From Synechococcus sp. WH 5701 (GTDB lineage Bacteria > Cyanobacteriota > Cyanobacteriia > PCC-6307 > Cyanobiaceae): a stretch of DNA of 64,000 nt. The DNA lies in the NCBI RefSeq assembly GCF_000153045.1, contig NZ_CH724160.1:887499-951498 (forward strand), read 5' to 3'. Within the stretch, counting starts at the first letter, position 1. Every line of letters begins with the position of its first letter. Below the pieces are notes generated by a model that saw only the letters and a program-made list of their open reading frames with translations, did not search any database and had not been told where the DNA came from. The translations under genes were made by a program, and so were the position numbers. Of this stretch, positions 18,596 through 27,858 are shown one piece after another.

Positions 18596-19842
18596 AGGGC
18601 ATCGGTTGGCTGGCGTGCCGCCAGGGCGCGGAACCAGCGGATGTACTCCCTTGGCCCGCCAGGCATGGTGGTGTCGATCCGCAGGGAATCTTCGGGATCA
18701 CTGAGGCCTTCCAGGCGGCCATCGGCCAGAGAGGGACGATCCACTTCGCCGCCGCTGCTGTCCACCAGCACCACACGGTTCGCCGTGCCGAAGGCGTCAC
18801 CGAGTTCCTGGAGGAGGGTGAGGAAGCCCCGGTCGCTGCCGCCGCGCAGCCAGCCCCCGCCAGCCCCCGCCGGCTGTGAGGTGATCGTGTCGCCCACCCC
18901 CACCAGCCTCGGCATCAGGGCTGGATCGATGGCGCTGCGGCACAGGTCCAGCAGGCCGGCGTGGTCGTGGGGGGCATTGCGCCCATGGAACTCCAGGCCA
19001 AGGGGTGCCGTGCCCGTGCGGCGGTGGATGCATTGATTGATCAGGACCAGCAGACCCACCTCCTTGAGGCCGCCGCGCAGCATCAGCTGAAAATCCGTGG
19101 TGCCGCTGCTGCCCTGATCCGCGGGTTTGAGCCGTTCTTGGCCCCCGCCAAGGCTCCCGTCGCGGCCCAGGTTGGGGGCCAGATGCAGAAAGAACGACTC
19201 CTCCAGCCCGGCCGCAGCCGCTTGCTCCAGCAAGGCCTGCATCAGCTCCAGGGCCAGCGCCTGCAGCTCCCGCCGCCGGGCCGGTTCATCCCCCACCGCC
19301 GCCATCAGCGGATTGAGGTTGAGGCTGGGGGAGAGGGGGTTGTCGAGCACGGCCATCTCGATCAGGCCGGCCCTGTGTTCCTGTGCCGCCGCCGGCAGCA
19401 GGGCCGGCAGTCGCTTCCCCAGCGCGGCGTGCAGCCAGGCCGGTACCGAGGCCAGGAAGGACACCTCCTCCTGACTCACCCCCGGGTGTGTGAGCTGGCC
19501 ATACCGGCTCTGGAGTTGCACACCGCCGGCTCCCAGCCCGGGCAGGTACAACCCCTCGGCGGCTGGGTCCGCCGTGCCGGCCAGAGCCTGCTCCACCAGC
19601 CGGTTCACGCCGCGGCTGCCTTCGTGCTCGCCGTTGGTGAGCACCGCGAAGCGTCCCTCCAGTTGCCGGGCGGCCTGCACGTAGTCGGGATCCAACCGGC
19701 GCAGGCGCGGATCGTGCACCAGTTCCATGCAGACCCCGTCGAGGTCCTGCACCAGCAGCCATGGGCCGCCGGAGCTCAGCTCATCCAGCAGCGCATCGGG
19801 GCTGATCCTGCTCCGGGCCGGTTGCCTCGCCTGGGCGTTCAT
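18574..19842 (-). CDS. ggpP: Glucosylglycerol-3-phosphatase (GgpP/StpA)
   Basis: A 422-residue protein matching cyanobacterial glucosylglycerol-phosphate phosphatase (StpA/GgpP). It removes phosphate from glucosylglycerol-3-phosphate to give the osmolyte glucosylglycerol. The N-terminal VQDLDGVCMELVHDPRLR is the HAD-like DxDG motif. FAVLTNGEHEG and a family-specific C-terminal part (EYIRWFRALAAR) follow. Its start codon overlaps the stop of the upstream GH13 gene (ATGA), so the two are coupled. It lies in the same cluster as ggpS, which makes the second enzyme of the pathway the natural assignment. Confidence 0.88.
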   Translation of the reverse strand: MNAQARQPARSRISPDALLDELSSGGPWLLVQDLDGVCMELVHDPRLRRLDPDYVQAARQLEGRFAVLTNGEHEGSRGVNRLVEQALAGTADPAAEGLYLPGLGAGGVQLQSRYGQLTHPGVSQEEVSFLASVPAWLHAALGKRLPALLPAAAQEHRAGLIEMAVLDNPLSPSLNLNPLMAAVGDEPARRRELQALALELMQALLEQAAAAGLEESFFLHLAPNLGRDGSLGGGQERLKPADQGSSGTTDFQLMLRGGLKEVGLLVLINQCIHRRTGTAPLGLEFHGRNAPHDHAGLLDLCRSAIDPALMPRLVGVGDTITSQPAGAGGGWLRGGSDRGFLTLLQELGDAFGTANRVVLVDSSGGEVDRPSLADGRLEGLSDPEDSLRIDTTMPGGPREYIRWFRALAARQPTDALQASTGS

Positions 19843-21302
19843 GGCGTGGGGTCCGCCAGGATCAACGCCGAGCGCGCGGCCAGCGACGTGGTGCTTCCAG
19901 CGGCTGCCGGAGCGCTCGCCCACAGCGGTGTCATCGCCGGGGATGGGGGTGTCAGGGGCAGCGGTTCATCACCGCGGTTGATCGCCACCCACACCCGCTC
20001 CCGGCCCTCGCCACGCCGGAGCAGCACCAGGTCGTCGTGGGGGCTCTCGGCAAAGCTCAGAGCGTCCGAGCGCAATGCCGGCAGGCGCCGCCGCAGGGCG
20101 GCCAGCTCCCTCAGCCAGTCGGCCAGCGCACCGCTGGGGACGTCCCAGGGATAGGCCTCCCGGCAGCCCGGCTCCGGCCCTCCATCCAGGCCCATCTCGG
20201 TGCCGTAGTACACGCACGGGGCCCCTGGCAGCAGGAAGAGGAACAGCTGGCACAGACGCAGGGCAGCCTCATCGCCGCCAAGCACATGCAGGGCCCTGGG
20301 GGTGTCGTGGCCGTCGAGCAGGTTGAGCATGCAGCGGTTCACCGCTGGCCTGTAGCGAGCGAGAACCTCACTGATGCGTTGTTCGAAGCCAGCCCGGTCG
20401 AGGGGCTGATACGGAGGCTCAGGCAGGGCCGGCAGCTTCAACTCGCCAGGCACGTTCTCGGCACCGAAATAGCCGAGGATGCTCCAGGTCAGTGGGTAAT
20501 TCATCACCCCGTCGAACCGCTCCCCCCCCAGCCAGGGGCGGGCATCGCCCCAGATCTCCCCCACGATCCAGGCCTCCGGGTTCTCAGCGCGCACGGTCTG
20601 CCGGAACTCGTCCCAGAAGTCGCCCGGCACTTCATCGGGGACATCCAGCCGCCAGCCATCGGCACCGGCGGCGATCCAGGTGCGTGCGACGTCCAGCAGG
20701 TGCCGGCGCACCGGCGGATGGTCGTGGCGGAATTTCGGCAGGGCCGGATCATTCCACCAGCAGTGATAGCCGCAGCTCTGCCCCGCAGCTGGATAAGGCT
20801 GCAGCGGCCACCGCTCGACGTGGAACCAGTGGCGGTAGGGAGACGTCTGCCCGTTTTCCAGCAGATGGTGAAAGGCCCAGAAGCCTCGGCCGCAATGGTT
20901 GAACACCCCATCGAGGATCAGTCGCATGCCGCGCTGGTGCACGGCCTCGATCAGGGCTTCCAGCGCATCGTTGCCCCCCAGCAGGGGATCCACCTGCAGG
21001 TAGTCGTTGGCGTGGTAGCGGTGATTGGCGGCTGAGGCGAACACCGGATTCAGTGACAGGCAGGTGATTCCCAGTCCCTGAAGGTGGTCGAGGGCCTCGA
21101 TCACCCCGTAGAGATCACCCCCCTGGAACCCCTGGAGGGCCGGATCGCTGCCCCAGGGCATCAGCTCAAGCCCATCCTGGGCGGCCACCCGCCCGCTGCG
21201 GCGGAAGCGGTCAGGAAAGATCTGATACACCACAGCCTCGGACACCCAGGCCGGCGCCGCCGTCGATGCCGATGACGAGGCCTCGCCCGTTGCAAATCTC
21301 AT
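19839..21302 (-). CDS. GH13 alpha-amylase-family enzyme
   Basis: A 487-residue GH13 enzyme of the cyclomaltodextrinase/neopullulanase-like type. It begins VSEAVVYQIFPDRF, has HANDYLQVDP and LILDGVFNHCG (region I). The catalytic triad is Asp in GWRLDVPDEV (near 216), Glu in IVGEIWGD (near 246) and Asp in LDGHDTPR (near 334). In the last motif Gly replaces the usual Asn of NHD. Substrate is a glucan or glucoside; within this cluster a role in glucosylglycerol or glycogen turnover is inference. The ATG at 21302 leaves 55 nt to divergent glpK; a longer start would overlap it. Confidence 0.85.
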   Translation of the reverse strand: MRFATGEASSSASTAAPAWVSEAVVYQIFPDRFRRSGRVAAQDGLELMPWGSDPALQGFQGGDLYGVIEALDHLQGLGITCLSLNPVFASAANHRYHANDYLQVDPLLGGNDALEALIEAVHQRGMRLILDGVFNHCGRGFWAFHHLLENGQTSPYRHWFHVERWPLQPYPAAGQSCGYHCWWNDPALPKFRHDHPPVRRHLLDVARTWIAAGADGWRLDVPDEVPGDFWDEFRQTVRAENPEAWIVGEIWGDARPWLGGERFDGVMNYPLTWSILGYFGAENVPGELKLPALPEPPYQPLDRAGFEQRISEVLARYRPAVNRCMLNLLDGHDTPRALHVLGGDEAALRLCQLFLFLLPGAPCVYYGTEMGLDGGPEPGCREAYPWDVPSGALADWLRELAALRRRLPALRSDALSFAESPHDDLVLLRRGEGRERVWVAINRGDEPLPLTPPSPAMTPLWASAPAAAGSTTSLAARSALILADPTP

Positions 21303-21357
21303 CGCTTGGCCCAGGCATCCCTCAACCAGCGCTAGCACAAGCAAAAGCGGTTGCTCC

Positions 21358-22899
21358 ATGCTCTCCCCTCTGTTGTTGAGCATCGACCAGGGCACCACCA
21401 GCTCCCGCGCCGCCGTCTACGACCTGGAAGGCCACCGCTTGCTGAGCCGCTCGGCGCCGCTCGAGAGCCGCTACCCGGCCGATGGCTGGGTGGAGCAGTC
21501 GGCAGGCGCCATCTGGCTCAGCCAGTTGCAGGCCCTCCGTGAGCTGGAGCAGGCCCTGAGCCCTGAGCAACGCCGCGCTGTGGCCGCCTGCGGCATCGCC
21601 AACCAGCGCGAAACCACTGTGCTCTGGCGGCGCGGGAGCGGGGAACCGCTGGCTCCGGTGATTGTCTGGCAGGACGGCCGCACGGCGGCCCTCTGTGCCG
21701 AATGGAAACAGGCCGGGCTGGAGCCCTTGATCCGGGCCCGCACCGGCCTGCTGGTGGATCCTTATTTCAGCGCCAGCAAAATCGTCTGGCTGCTTCGAGA
21801 GATGCCCGCCGCCGCTGCAGCGGCAGCGGCTGGCCAGCTCTGCTTCGGCACGGTCGACAGCTGGTTGCTGCAGAACCTCAGTGCCTCTGGGCGCCACGCC
21901 AGCGAATGCAGCAACGCCAGCCGCACCCTGCTAATGGATCTGGAGCAGCTGCGCTGGGATCCCGAGCTGTGCGCGGCCCTTGGGGTGCCCCCATCGGCCT
22001 TGCCGGAGCTGCTGCCCAGTTGCGCCGCCTTCGGCACCATCGCGCCCGGCTTGCCGTTCGCGGGGGTGCCGATCACCGCCATGCTGGGCGACCAGCAGGC
22101 GGCCACCCTCGGGCAGGGCTGCCTGACCGCCGGTGAAGGCAAGTGCACCTACGGCACCGGCGCCTTCCTGGTGATCAACACGGGGCCCACGATCCATCGC
22201 TCCAGCGCGGGCCTGCTGAGCACGGTGGGCTGGAGCGATGCCGCCGGCCGGCCCACCTATTGCCTGGAGGGCAGCCTGTTCAACGCCGGCACCGCCATCC
22301 AGTGGTTGCGCGATGGCCTCGGGCTGATCGAGCGCTCCGAGCAGGTGAACGAGCTGGCGGCACGCTGCGACAACAGCGGTGGGGTGATGCTGGTGCCTGC
22401 CTTCACAGGCTGGGGAACGCCCCACTGGGATCCCTCGGCCCGGGGTCTGCTGATCGGTCTCACCCGCGACAGCGGGCCGGCCCAGATCGCCAGGGCAGCC
22501 CTGGAGGGGATCGCCCTGGCGGTGGCCACCCTGGTGCAGCTGGCGGAGGAGGCCCGTGGCCAGCCCCTGCTGGAGCTGGCTGCCGATGGAGGAGCTGCGG
22601 CGTCTGACCTTCTGCTGCAGGCTCAGGCCGATGCCACGGGGTTGCCGGTGCTGCGCCGCGCCGATCTGGAGAGCACCAGCCGTGGGGTGGCCCTGCTGGC
22701 GGGTGTTCAGGCGGGCGTGCTGCCCGATCTCGCGAGCTGGTCCCGGCTGGCCGGTGAGCCTGCACCCGAGCGCTTCTCGCCTCGAATCGACGGGCCGTCG
22801 CGGCAGCGTTGGCGGGCCCGATGGCACTCGGCGGTGGAGCGCAGCCTGCACTGGCATTCACAGCCCGCCAGTGTGGGCGCAGCCGAATCTGAGCGATGA
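21358..22899 (+). CDS. glpK: Glycerol kinase
   Basis: A 513-residue FGGY-family glycerol kinase, making glycerol-3-phosphate from glycerol and ATP. Signatures are LLSIDQGTTSSRAAVYD at the N-terminus, CGIANQRETTVLW, DSWLLQNL, GDQQAATLGQG and KCTYGTGAFLVINTG. Length is normal. It is followed by glpD with a 4-nt ATGA overlap. Together they recycle glycerol, plausibly the product of glucosylglycerol breakdown, and supply the glycerol-3-phosphate that GgpS needs. Confidence 0.95.
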   Translation: MLSPLLLSIDQGTTSSRAAVYDLEGHRLLSRSAPLESRYPADGWVEQSAGAIWLSQLQALRELEQALSPEQRRAVAACGIANQRETTVLWRRGSGEPLAPVIVWQDGRTAALCAEWKQAGLEPLIRARTGLLVDPYFSASKIVWLLREMPAAAAAAAAGQLCFGTVDSWLLQNLSASGRHASECSNASRTLLMDLEQLRWDPELCAALGVPPSALPELLPSCAAFGTIAPGLPFAGVPITAMLGDQQAATLGQGCLTAGEGKCTYGTGAFLVINTGPTIHRSSAGLLSTVGWSDAAGRPTYCLEGSLFNAGTAIQWLRDGLGLIERSEQVNELAARCDNSGGVMLVPAFTGWGTPHWDPSARGLLIGLTRDSGPAQIARAALEGIALAVATLVQLAEEARGQPLLELAADGGAAASDLLLQAQADATGLPVLRRADLESTSRGVALLAGVQAGVLPDLASWSRLAGEPAPERFSPRIDGPSRQRWRARWHSAVERSLHWHSQPASVGAAESER

Positions 22900-24476
22900 G
22901 TGTGGATCTGCTCGTGATCGGCGCTGGGGCAACCGGTGCCACCATTGCCCTGGAAGCGGCACGGCGGGGCCTGAGCGTGGCCCTGGTGGAAGCCGGCGAC
23001 ATCGCTGGCGGCACCAGCAGCCGCAGCACGAAGTTGCTGCATGGAGGGGTCCGCTACCTGGAGCTGGCCTTCCGCCGACTCGACTGGCGGCAGCTGCAGC
23101 TGGTGCGCGAAGCCCTCTCTGAGCGGGGCCACTGGCTGGAGGCGGTGCCCTTCCTGGCTCGGCGGCTGGAGTTGCTGCTGCCCAGTGAGGGGCTGCTGCA
23201 GCAGGCCTACTACGGCCTTGGCCTGGCGGTGTACGACCTGCTGGCTGGGCGGCGCGGCATCGGCTCCAGCCGCTGGCTCTGCCGTGAGGCGGTGCAAGAG
23301 CTGCTGCCTGAGCTGAAGGCCGGCCAGCTCGGAGTGGCCTACGGCGACGGTCAGTTCGATGACGCGCGCCTGAACCTGCTGATCGTGCGCACCGCCGCCC
23401 GCCTGGGGGCCGAGGTTTTCACGCGAACCGAAGTGGTGGAGCTGCTGCGCCAGGGCGATCGGCTCAGCGGCGCCGTGCTGCACGACCTGGCCACGGGCCA
23501 GCGGCGCAGGCTGGAGGCCCGGGTGGTGCTCAATGCCACGGGCATCGGCGCCGATCGGATCCGTCAGCTGGCCCAGCCCGACCTGCCTCCCACCCTGCAG
23601 GTGAGCCGCGGGGTGCATCTGGTGCTGGCCGCCGACCTCTGCCCCGGGGGGACCGGATTGCTGATCCCCTCCACGGACGACGGCCGGGTGCTGTTCGTGC
23701 TGCCGTTTCACGGCCGCACCCTGGTGGGCACCACGGACACCCCCTGCGCATCCAGCGAGTCCGAGAGGCCCAGCGAGGTGGAGGAGGCCTACCTGCTCGA
23801 CTATGTGCGCCGCTGGTTCCCGGGCCACGGGGAGCCGGTTGTGAGCAGCCGCTGGGCCGGCGGCCGCCCCTTGCTGCTGGGGAATGGCGACTCAGCCAGC
23901 GCCGGGACCGCCACGGTGGTGCGTGAGCACCAGGTGGAAACGCTCCCCTGCGGTCTGATCAGCGTGATGGGCGGCAAGTGGACCACCTGCCGGCCGATGG
24001 CCTTCGATGGACTCCAGGCCGTGGCACAGCTGCTGGGTGGCCCCCTGCCCGCTCCATCCGCCGAGGCCGCTGCTGTCCCGATCCACGGAGCGGCGGACAC
24101 TGGCGCGGCCACCATCGCTGGGCTTGACCGTCTGCGCCTGGAGCTGTCCCAGCGCTTGCCCGGCGGCGACCTGGCCCTGCTGGAGCACCTGCTGGCGTGC
24201 CACGGGCTGGAGGTGGAGGCGGTGCTGGCCTGTGCCGCCAGCCCGGCCGAGCTCGAACCCCTCAGCGCGGTGATCCCACTCACCGCTGCCGAGGTGCGCC
24301 ATGGCGTGCGCCACGAGTGGGCCCGGTCGGCCGATGATCTGCTGGCCCGGCGTTGCCGCCTGGCCTTTGTGGACAGCGCCGAGGCCGAGCGACTGCGGCC
24401 TGTGGTGCAGGCCCTGCTGGATCAGGAGTTGGCGTCGCTCGAGTCCTCGCCCACCAGCCACCAGAAGAATCCGTAG
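22896..24476 (+). CDS. glpD: Glycerol-3-phosphate dehydrogenase (FAD)
   Basis: A 526-residue FAD-dependent glycerol-3-phosphate dehydrogenase. It oxidises glycerol-3-phosphate to dihydroxyacetone phosphate and passes electrons to the membrane quinone pool. The FAD-binding motif VIGAGATGATIALEAARRG is at residues 7-25. GTSSRSTKLLHGGVRYLE is the family signature, and TLVGTTDTP and GGKWTTCRPMA appear further on. The last 55 nt overlap the convergent GH13 gene. Confidence 0.95.
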   Translation: MSVDLLVIGAGATGATIALEAARRGLSVALVEAGDIAGGTSSRSTKLLHGGVRYLELAFRRLDWRQLQLVREALSERGHWLEAVPFLARRLELLLPSEGLLQQAYYGLGLAVYDLLAGRRGIGSSRWLCREAVQELLPELKAGQLGVAYGDGQFDDARLNLLIVRTAARLGAEVFTRTEVVELLRQGDRLSGAVLHDLATGQRRRLEARVVLNATGIGADRIRQLAQPDLPPTLQVSRGVHLVLAADLCPGGTGLLIPSTDDGRVLFVLPFHGRTLVGTTDTPCASSESERPSEVEEAYLLDYVRRWFPGHGEPVVSSRWAGGRPLLLGNGDSASAGTATVVREHQVETLPCGLISVMGGKWTTCRPMAFDGLQAVAQLLGGPLPAPSAEAAAVPIHGAADTGAATIAGLDRLRLELSQRLPGGDLALLEHLLACHGLEVEAVLACAASPAELEPLSAVIPLTAAEVRHGVRHEWARSADDLLARRCRLAFVDSAEAERLRPVVQALLDQELASLESSPTSHQKNP

Positions 24477-26083
24477 GCCGGCAGGTACACGAACCAGGCC
24501 TCGCTGGCGGGGGGAAACTCGCAACCCCAGAGGGTGTCGCGCATGCGGCTCCCCTGCCACTGGCCCAGGTCAAGGCGGCTCGAGGCACCGGTGGCCGCCA
24601 GATTCGCCGCCACCACCACGGTCATGCCATCGCTGTGGCGGGCGTAACAGAGCACGCTGGGGTGCGCGCTCTCCAGCAGCTCGAAACTTCCCTGGCGCAG
24701 GGCAGGAAGCAGCCGCCTGCTGGTGAGCATGCGGTGGTGCCAGTTCAGCAGGGAGCCGGACAGCTGCTTCTGCACCTCCACATTCACCACCCGGTAGTCG
24801 TAGCCGGGGGAGGTGATCGGCGGCAGCACCAACAGGGGGTCAGGGGCCGTGGAAAAGCCGCCGTTGCGTTCACTCGTCCAGGCCATCGGCGTGCGGTTGG
24901 CATCCCGGTCCCGCAGGCCCGGCCAGTCGCCCATCCCGAGTTCGTCGCCGTAATAGAGGCAGGGCAGGCCGGGCAGGCTGTAGAGCAATCCGTGCAGCAG
25001 GGTGTTCGGCCGCGGGTCGCCGTTGAGCAGGGGTGCCAGGCGGCGGTTGATGCCCCAGTTCAACCAGTGCTCCCTGGCCTCGGGGAAGCCAGTCATCACG
25101 GCCTGCACCACCTCGTCCTCCACCAGGTGGCCATCACCGAGCCAGAGTTCGTCATGGTTGCGCAGCGGTAGGGCCCAGCGGCAGCCCGGCACCATCTCCT
25201 GGGCGTGCTGCAGACAGTTGCGGAGCTTGTCGCAGCGCCCCCGGGCCACGGCGGCAAAGAGCTGGGCGGTGAGGGCGAAATCGAAGGCGGCGTGCAGTTC
25301 GTCATCCGCCAGGTAGGGCGCCGACTCCTTCACCGGTTGGATGGCCTCGGCGATCAGCAGCAGGTCGCGCCCGGAGCTGTCCACCCGGGCGCGCAAGCGC
25401 TTGAGGAAGGCATGGGTTTCAGGCAGGCCTTCGCAGCGGGTGCCTTCGCGCTCATGCAGGAAGGGCACCGCATCCAGGCGGAAGCCATCAACGCCGCGCT
25501 CCACCCAGAAGTCGACCACCTCCAGCATCGCCTCGGCAACGGCGGGGTTGTCGTAGTTGAGGTCTGGCTGGTGATGCAGGAATCGGTGCAGGTAGTACTG
25601 GCGGGCCACGGAATCCCACTGCCAGTTGGAGGATTCGAAGTGGCGGAACAGCACCTGGGCCTCCGGGTAGCCGCGGTCGTCGTCGCGCCACACGTAGAAG
25701 TCCCGCTCGCTGCTGCCGGCGGGCGACCAGCGGGCTCGCTGAAACCAGGGATGCAGCACGCTCGTGTGGTTGAGCACCAGATCGAGCAGCACCCTGATGC
25801 CGTGCCGATGGGCCTGATCCAGCAGCCGGGCCAGATCGTCGAGGTTGCCGAGATCGGGATGAATCGCCGTGAAATCGGTGATGTCGTAGCCACCGTCCCT
25901 CAGCGGTGAGGGATAGATCGGCGTCAGCCAGATCGCGTCCACCCCCAGCCATTGAAGGTAGGGAAGCTGGCTGGTGATCCCGTCGAGATCACCGATCCCA
26001 TCGCCGTTGGCATCGGCGAAGGAGCGCGGCATCAGCTGGTAGATCACGCAGCCGTTCCACCAGTGGTCCTTTTCGATCGACAT
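24422..26083 (-). CDS. GH13 enzyme, trehalose-synthase-like
   Basis: A 553-residue GH13 protein close to the trehalose synthase/alpha-glucosidase group. It starts DHWWNGCVIYQLMPRSFADANG, has LLDLVLNHTS (region I), the nucleophile in DGFRLDAVPFL (near 201), the acid/base Glu in LLIAEAIQP (near 243) and LRNHDEL (near 309). It ends in a beta-sandwich-like domain. The start is 13 nt from the ggpS stop, so ggpS and this gene are one operon. Possible roles are trehalose or glucosylglycerol metabolism; sequence alone does not decide. Confidence 0.86.
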   Translation of the reverse strand: MSIEKDHWWNGCVIYQLMPRSFADANGDGIGDLDGITSQLPYLQWLGVDAIWLTPIYPSPLRDGGYDITDFTAIHPDLGNLDDLARLLDQAHRHGIRVLLDLVLNHTSVLHPWFQRARWSPAGSSERDFYVWRDDDRGYPEAQVLFRHFESSNWQWDSVARQYYLHRFLHHQPDLNYDNPAVAEAMLEVVDFWVERGVDGFRLDAVPFLHEREGTRCEGLPETHAFLKRLRARVDSSGRDLLLIAEAIQPVKESAPYLADDELHAAFDFALTAQLFAAVARGRCDKLRNCLQHAQEMVPGCRWALPLRNHDELWLGDGHLVEDEVVQAVMTGFPEAREHWLNWGINRRLAPLLNGDPRPNTLLHGLLYSLPGLPCLYYGDELGMGDWPGLRDRDANRTPMAWTSERNGGFSTAPDPLLVLPPITSPGYDYRVVNVEVQKQLSGSLLNWHHRMLTSRRLLPALRQGSFELLESAHPSVLCYARHSDGMTVVVAANLAATGASSRLDLGQWQGSRMRDTLWGCEFPPASEAWFVYLPAYGFFWWLVGEDSSDANS

Positions 26084-26096
26084 CGATGGCCGGGCC

Positions 26097-27695
26097 CTAG
26101 AGGGACCTGAGCGTGCCCAATTGCTGCTCGGCCCAGTGCTGAACCGTGAATTCATCCACGGCCTGGGTCATCGAGGCCATCCGCTGCACCTGCTCCTCCT
26201 GGGGCATGTCGAGGGCGTCGCTGATGGCCCGGTCCATGCTGCGATGGGAGTAGGGATTGGTGAGCACCGCATCCTCCAGCTCCACCGAAGCGCCGGTGAA
26301 TTCCGAGAGCACCAGCACGCCCCCCAGTCCCTGGCGGGCCGCCACGTATTCCTTGGCCACCAGGTTGAGGCCGTCCCGCAACGGGGTGATCCAGCAGACG
26401 TCGGCCTGGCTGAACCAGCCCATCAGCTCCTCGTAGGACGTGCGGTGGGTGGAGAGCCGAACAGGAGTCCAGTCGATGCGCCCGAAGCGGCCGTTGATAC
26501 GGCCCACAATCTCCTCCACCGAACGCTGGATGTCTTCGTAGATGCGCATGCCACTGGCCGCCGCCACACAACCCAGGAACAGCTCGACTCCGCCATGCCA
26601 GCGCGGCTGCTGCTCCAGCAGGCGCTCATAGGCCAGCAGCATTTCCTCGTTCCCTTTGGTGTAGTCGACCCTGGAGGCGGAGAGAATCAGTTTCCGGCCC
26701 TCGTGCTGCTCGGCGATCGTGTTGGCCATGGCCTTCACCGCTGGTGTGACCACCAGGTCGCGGATGAGCTCAGGGGAGGTGCCCACAGGAGAGGCCTGGA
26801 TGTGAACCCGGCGGCAGTTGTGATCGATCCAGGGCACCACCGTGGGTTCCGAGAGGGCACTGCCATAGCGGCGGAATTTCTTGGCCACGGGAACGGGATC
26901 GGCCCCTTCAGCCCCGCGCAGGTTGATGGCGCAGCGGGCGAAGTTGTTGGCGTAGGAGGGAATGTGAAAGCCGACGAGGTCGCAGCTGAGCAGGCTGTCG
27001 AGGATCTCATCGCGCCAGGGAAGGATGCTGAAGACGTCGCTGGAGGGAAACGGGGTGTGGTGGAAGAAGGCGATGCGAACATCCTGGCGCTGCTCGCGGA
27101 TCATTGCCGGGGTGAGCCAGAGGTTGTAATCGTGAATCCAGATGGTGGCACCAGGGGCTGCTTCCTCACAGGCGGCACGCGCAAAGGAGCGGTTGACCTC
27201 TTCAAAGGTGGCCCAGTCGGAATTATCGACGCTGAATAACCCTGGGAAGTTGTGCAGGATTGGCCAGAACGACTCTTTGGAGGTGACGTGATAAAAACTG
27301 GAGATCTGCTCCGGGGTTAAGGGAAGCCTTCTGAGGGTGAATGGACTTGGTGATGTGAGATTCAGCCGTTCATCGGCATTGGCGGAACAATTGGCATCCT
27401 GGCGCCAGGAGATCCAAGTTCCTGATCGCTCCTCCAGAAACAGATTCCGAAGAGTTGGGATGACACCGTTGGGGCTTTTCTGGTCGACCCACTGGCGATT
27501 GCCTTCGCTGTCGAAGGTTTCTTCGTAGGGAGACCTGTGGTAAACAAGGACGAAATTGCTGCTTCCGCGCTTCATGGCGCCAGGGGAGTTGGGCTGATCG
27601 GCTGTTTTCTTGTCAGAACTGCTGGAGCGGGCTGCAGATTCGCCCAGCGATGAAGTCTGAATTTCTCCCTGCTTTTGCTGTAGTTTTTGCGCCAA
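26097..27695 (-). CDS. ggpS: Glucosylglycerol-phosphate synthase GgpS
   Basis: A GT20 (OtsA-like) enzyme joining ADP-glucose and glycerol-3-phosphate to glucosylglycerol-phosphate, the key step of the salt-stress osmolyte. The conserved part begins [10 protein letters not shown] and contains [42 protein letters not shown] and [14 protein letters not shown]. With the TTG at 27695, which has a GGAG 8 nt upstream, it has a 40-residue polar, Ser/Gln/Lys-rich N-terminal extension. The ATG at 27575 gives the usual ~490 residues. It heads an operon with the GH13 enzyme. Confidence 0.92.
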   Translation of the reverse strand: MAQKLQQKQGEIQTSSLGESAARSSSSDKKTADQPNSPGAMKRGSSNFVLVYHRSPYEETFDSEGNRQWVDQKSPNGVIPTLRNLFLEERSGTWISWRQDANCSANADERLNLTSPSPFTLRRLPLTPEQISSFYHVTSKESFWPILHNFPGLFSVDNSDWATFEEVNRSFARAACEEAAPGATIWIHDYNLWLTPAMIREQRQDVRIAFFHHTPFPSSDVFSILPWRDEILDSLLSCDLVGFHIPSYANNFARCAINLRGAEGADPVPVAKKFRRYGSALSEPTVVPWIDHNCRRVHIQASPVGTSPELIRDLVVTPAVKAMANTIAEQHEGRKLILSASRVDYTKGNEEMLLAYERLLEQQPRWHGGVELFLGCVAAASGMRIYEDIQRSVEEIVGRINGRFGRIDWTPVRLSTHRTSYEELMGWFSQADVCWITPLRDGLNLVAKEYVAARQGLGGVLVLSEFTGASVELEDAVLTNPYSHRSMDRAISDALDMPQEEQVQRMASMTQAVDEFTVQHWAEQQLGTLRSL

Positions 27696-27722
27696 GGCTT
27701 CTCCACCCTCTCGTTTGATGCC

Positions 27723-27730
27723 ATTCTATA
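27723..27730 (-). promoter_or_regulatory. Possible -10 box of the ggpS promoter
   Basis: On the minus strand this reads TATAGAAT, close to a sigma-70 -10 hexamer, about 28 nt before the TTG start of ggpS. The surrounding ~60 bp are more AT-rich than the neighbourhood. I find no good -35 box 16-18 nt upstream, so this is only a candidate. Confidence 0.3.
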
Positions 27731-27858
27731 CTCGATGAGACGAAACCGCTTTGCTATCACGAGCGCGACCCGCCTCCTCCCCTGTCACAAAGCCGAACTC
27801 TTGAGCTCCTGAGGCTGGCCAAATCCGCCGGCCGTGTCCAGATTGCAGAAGGTCTGCC

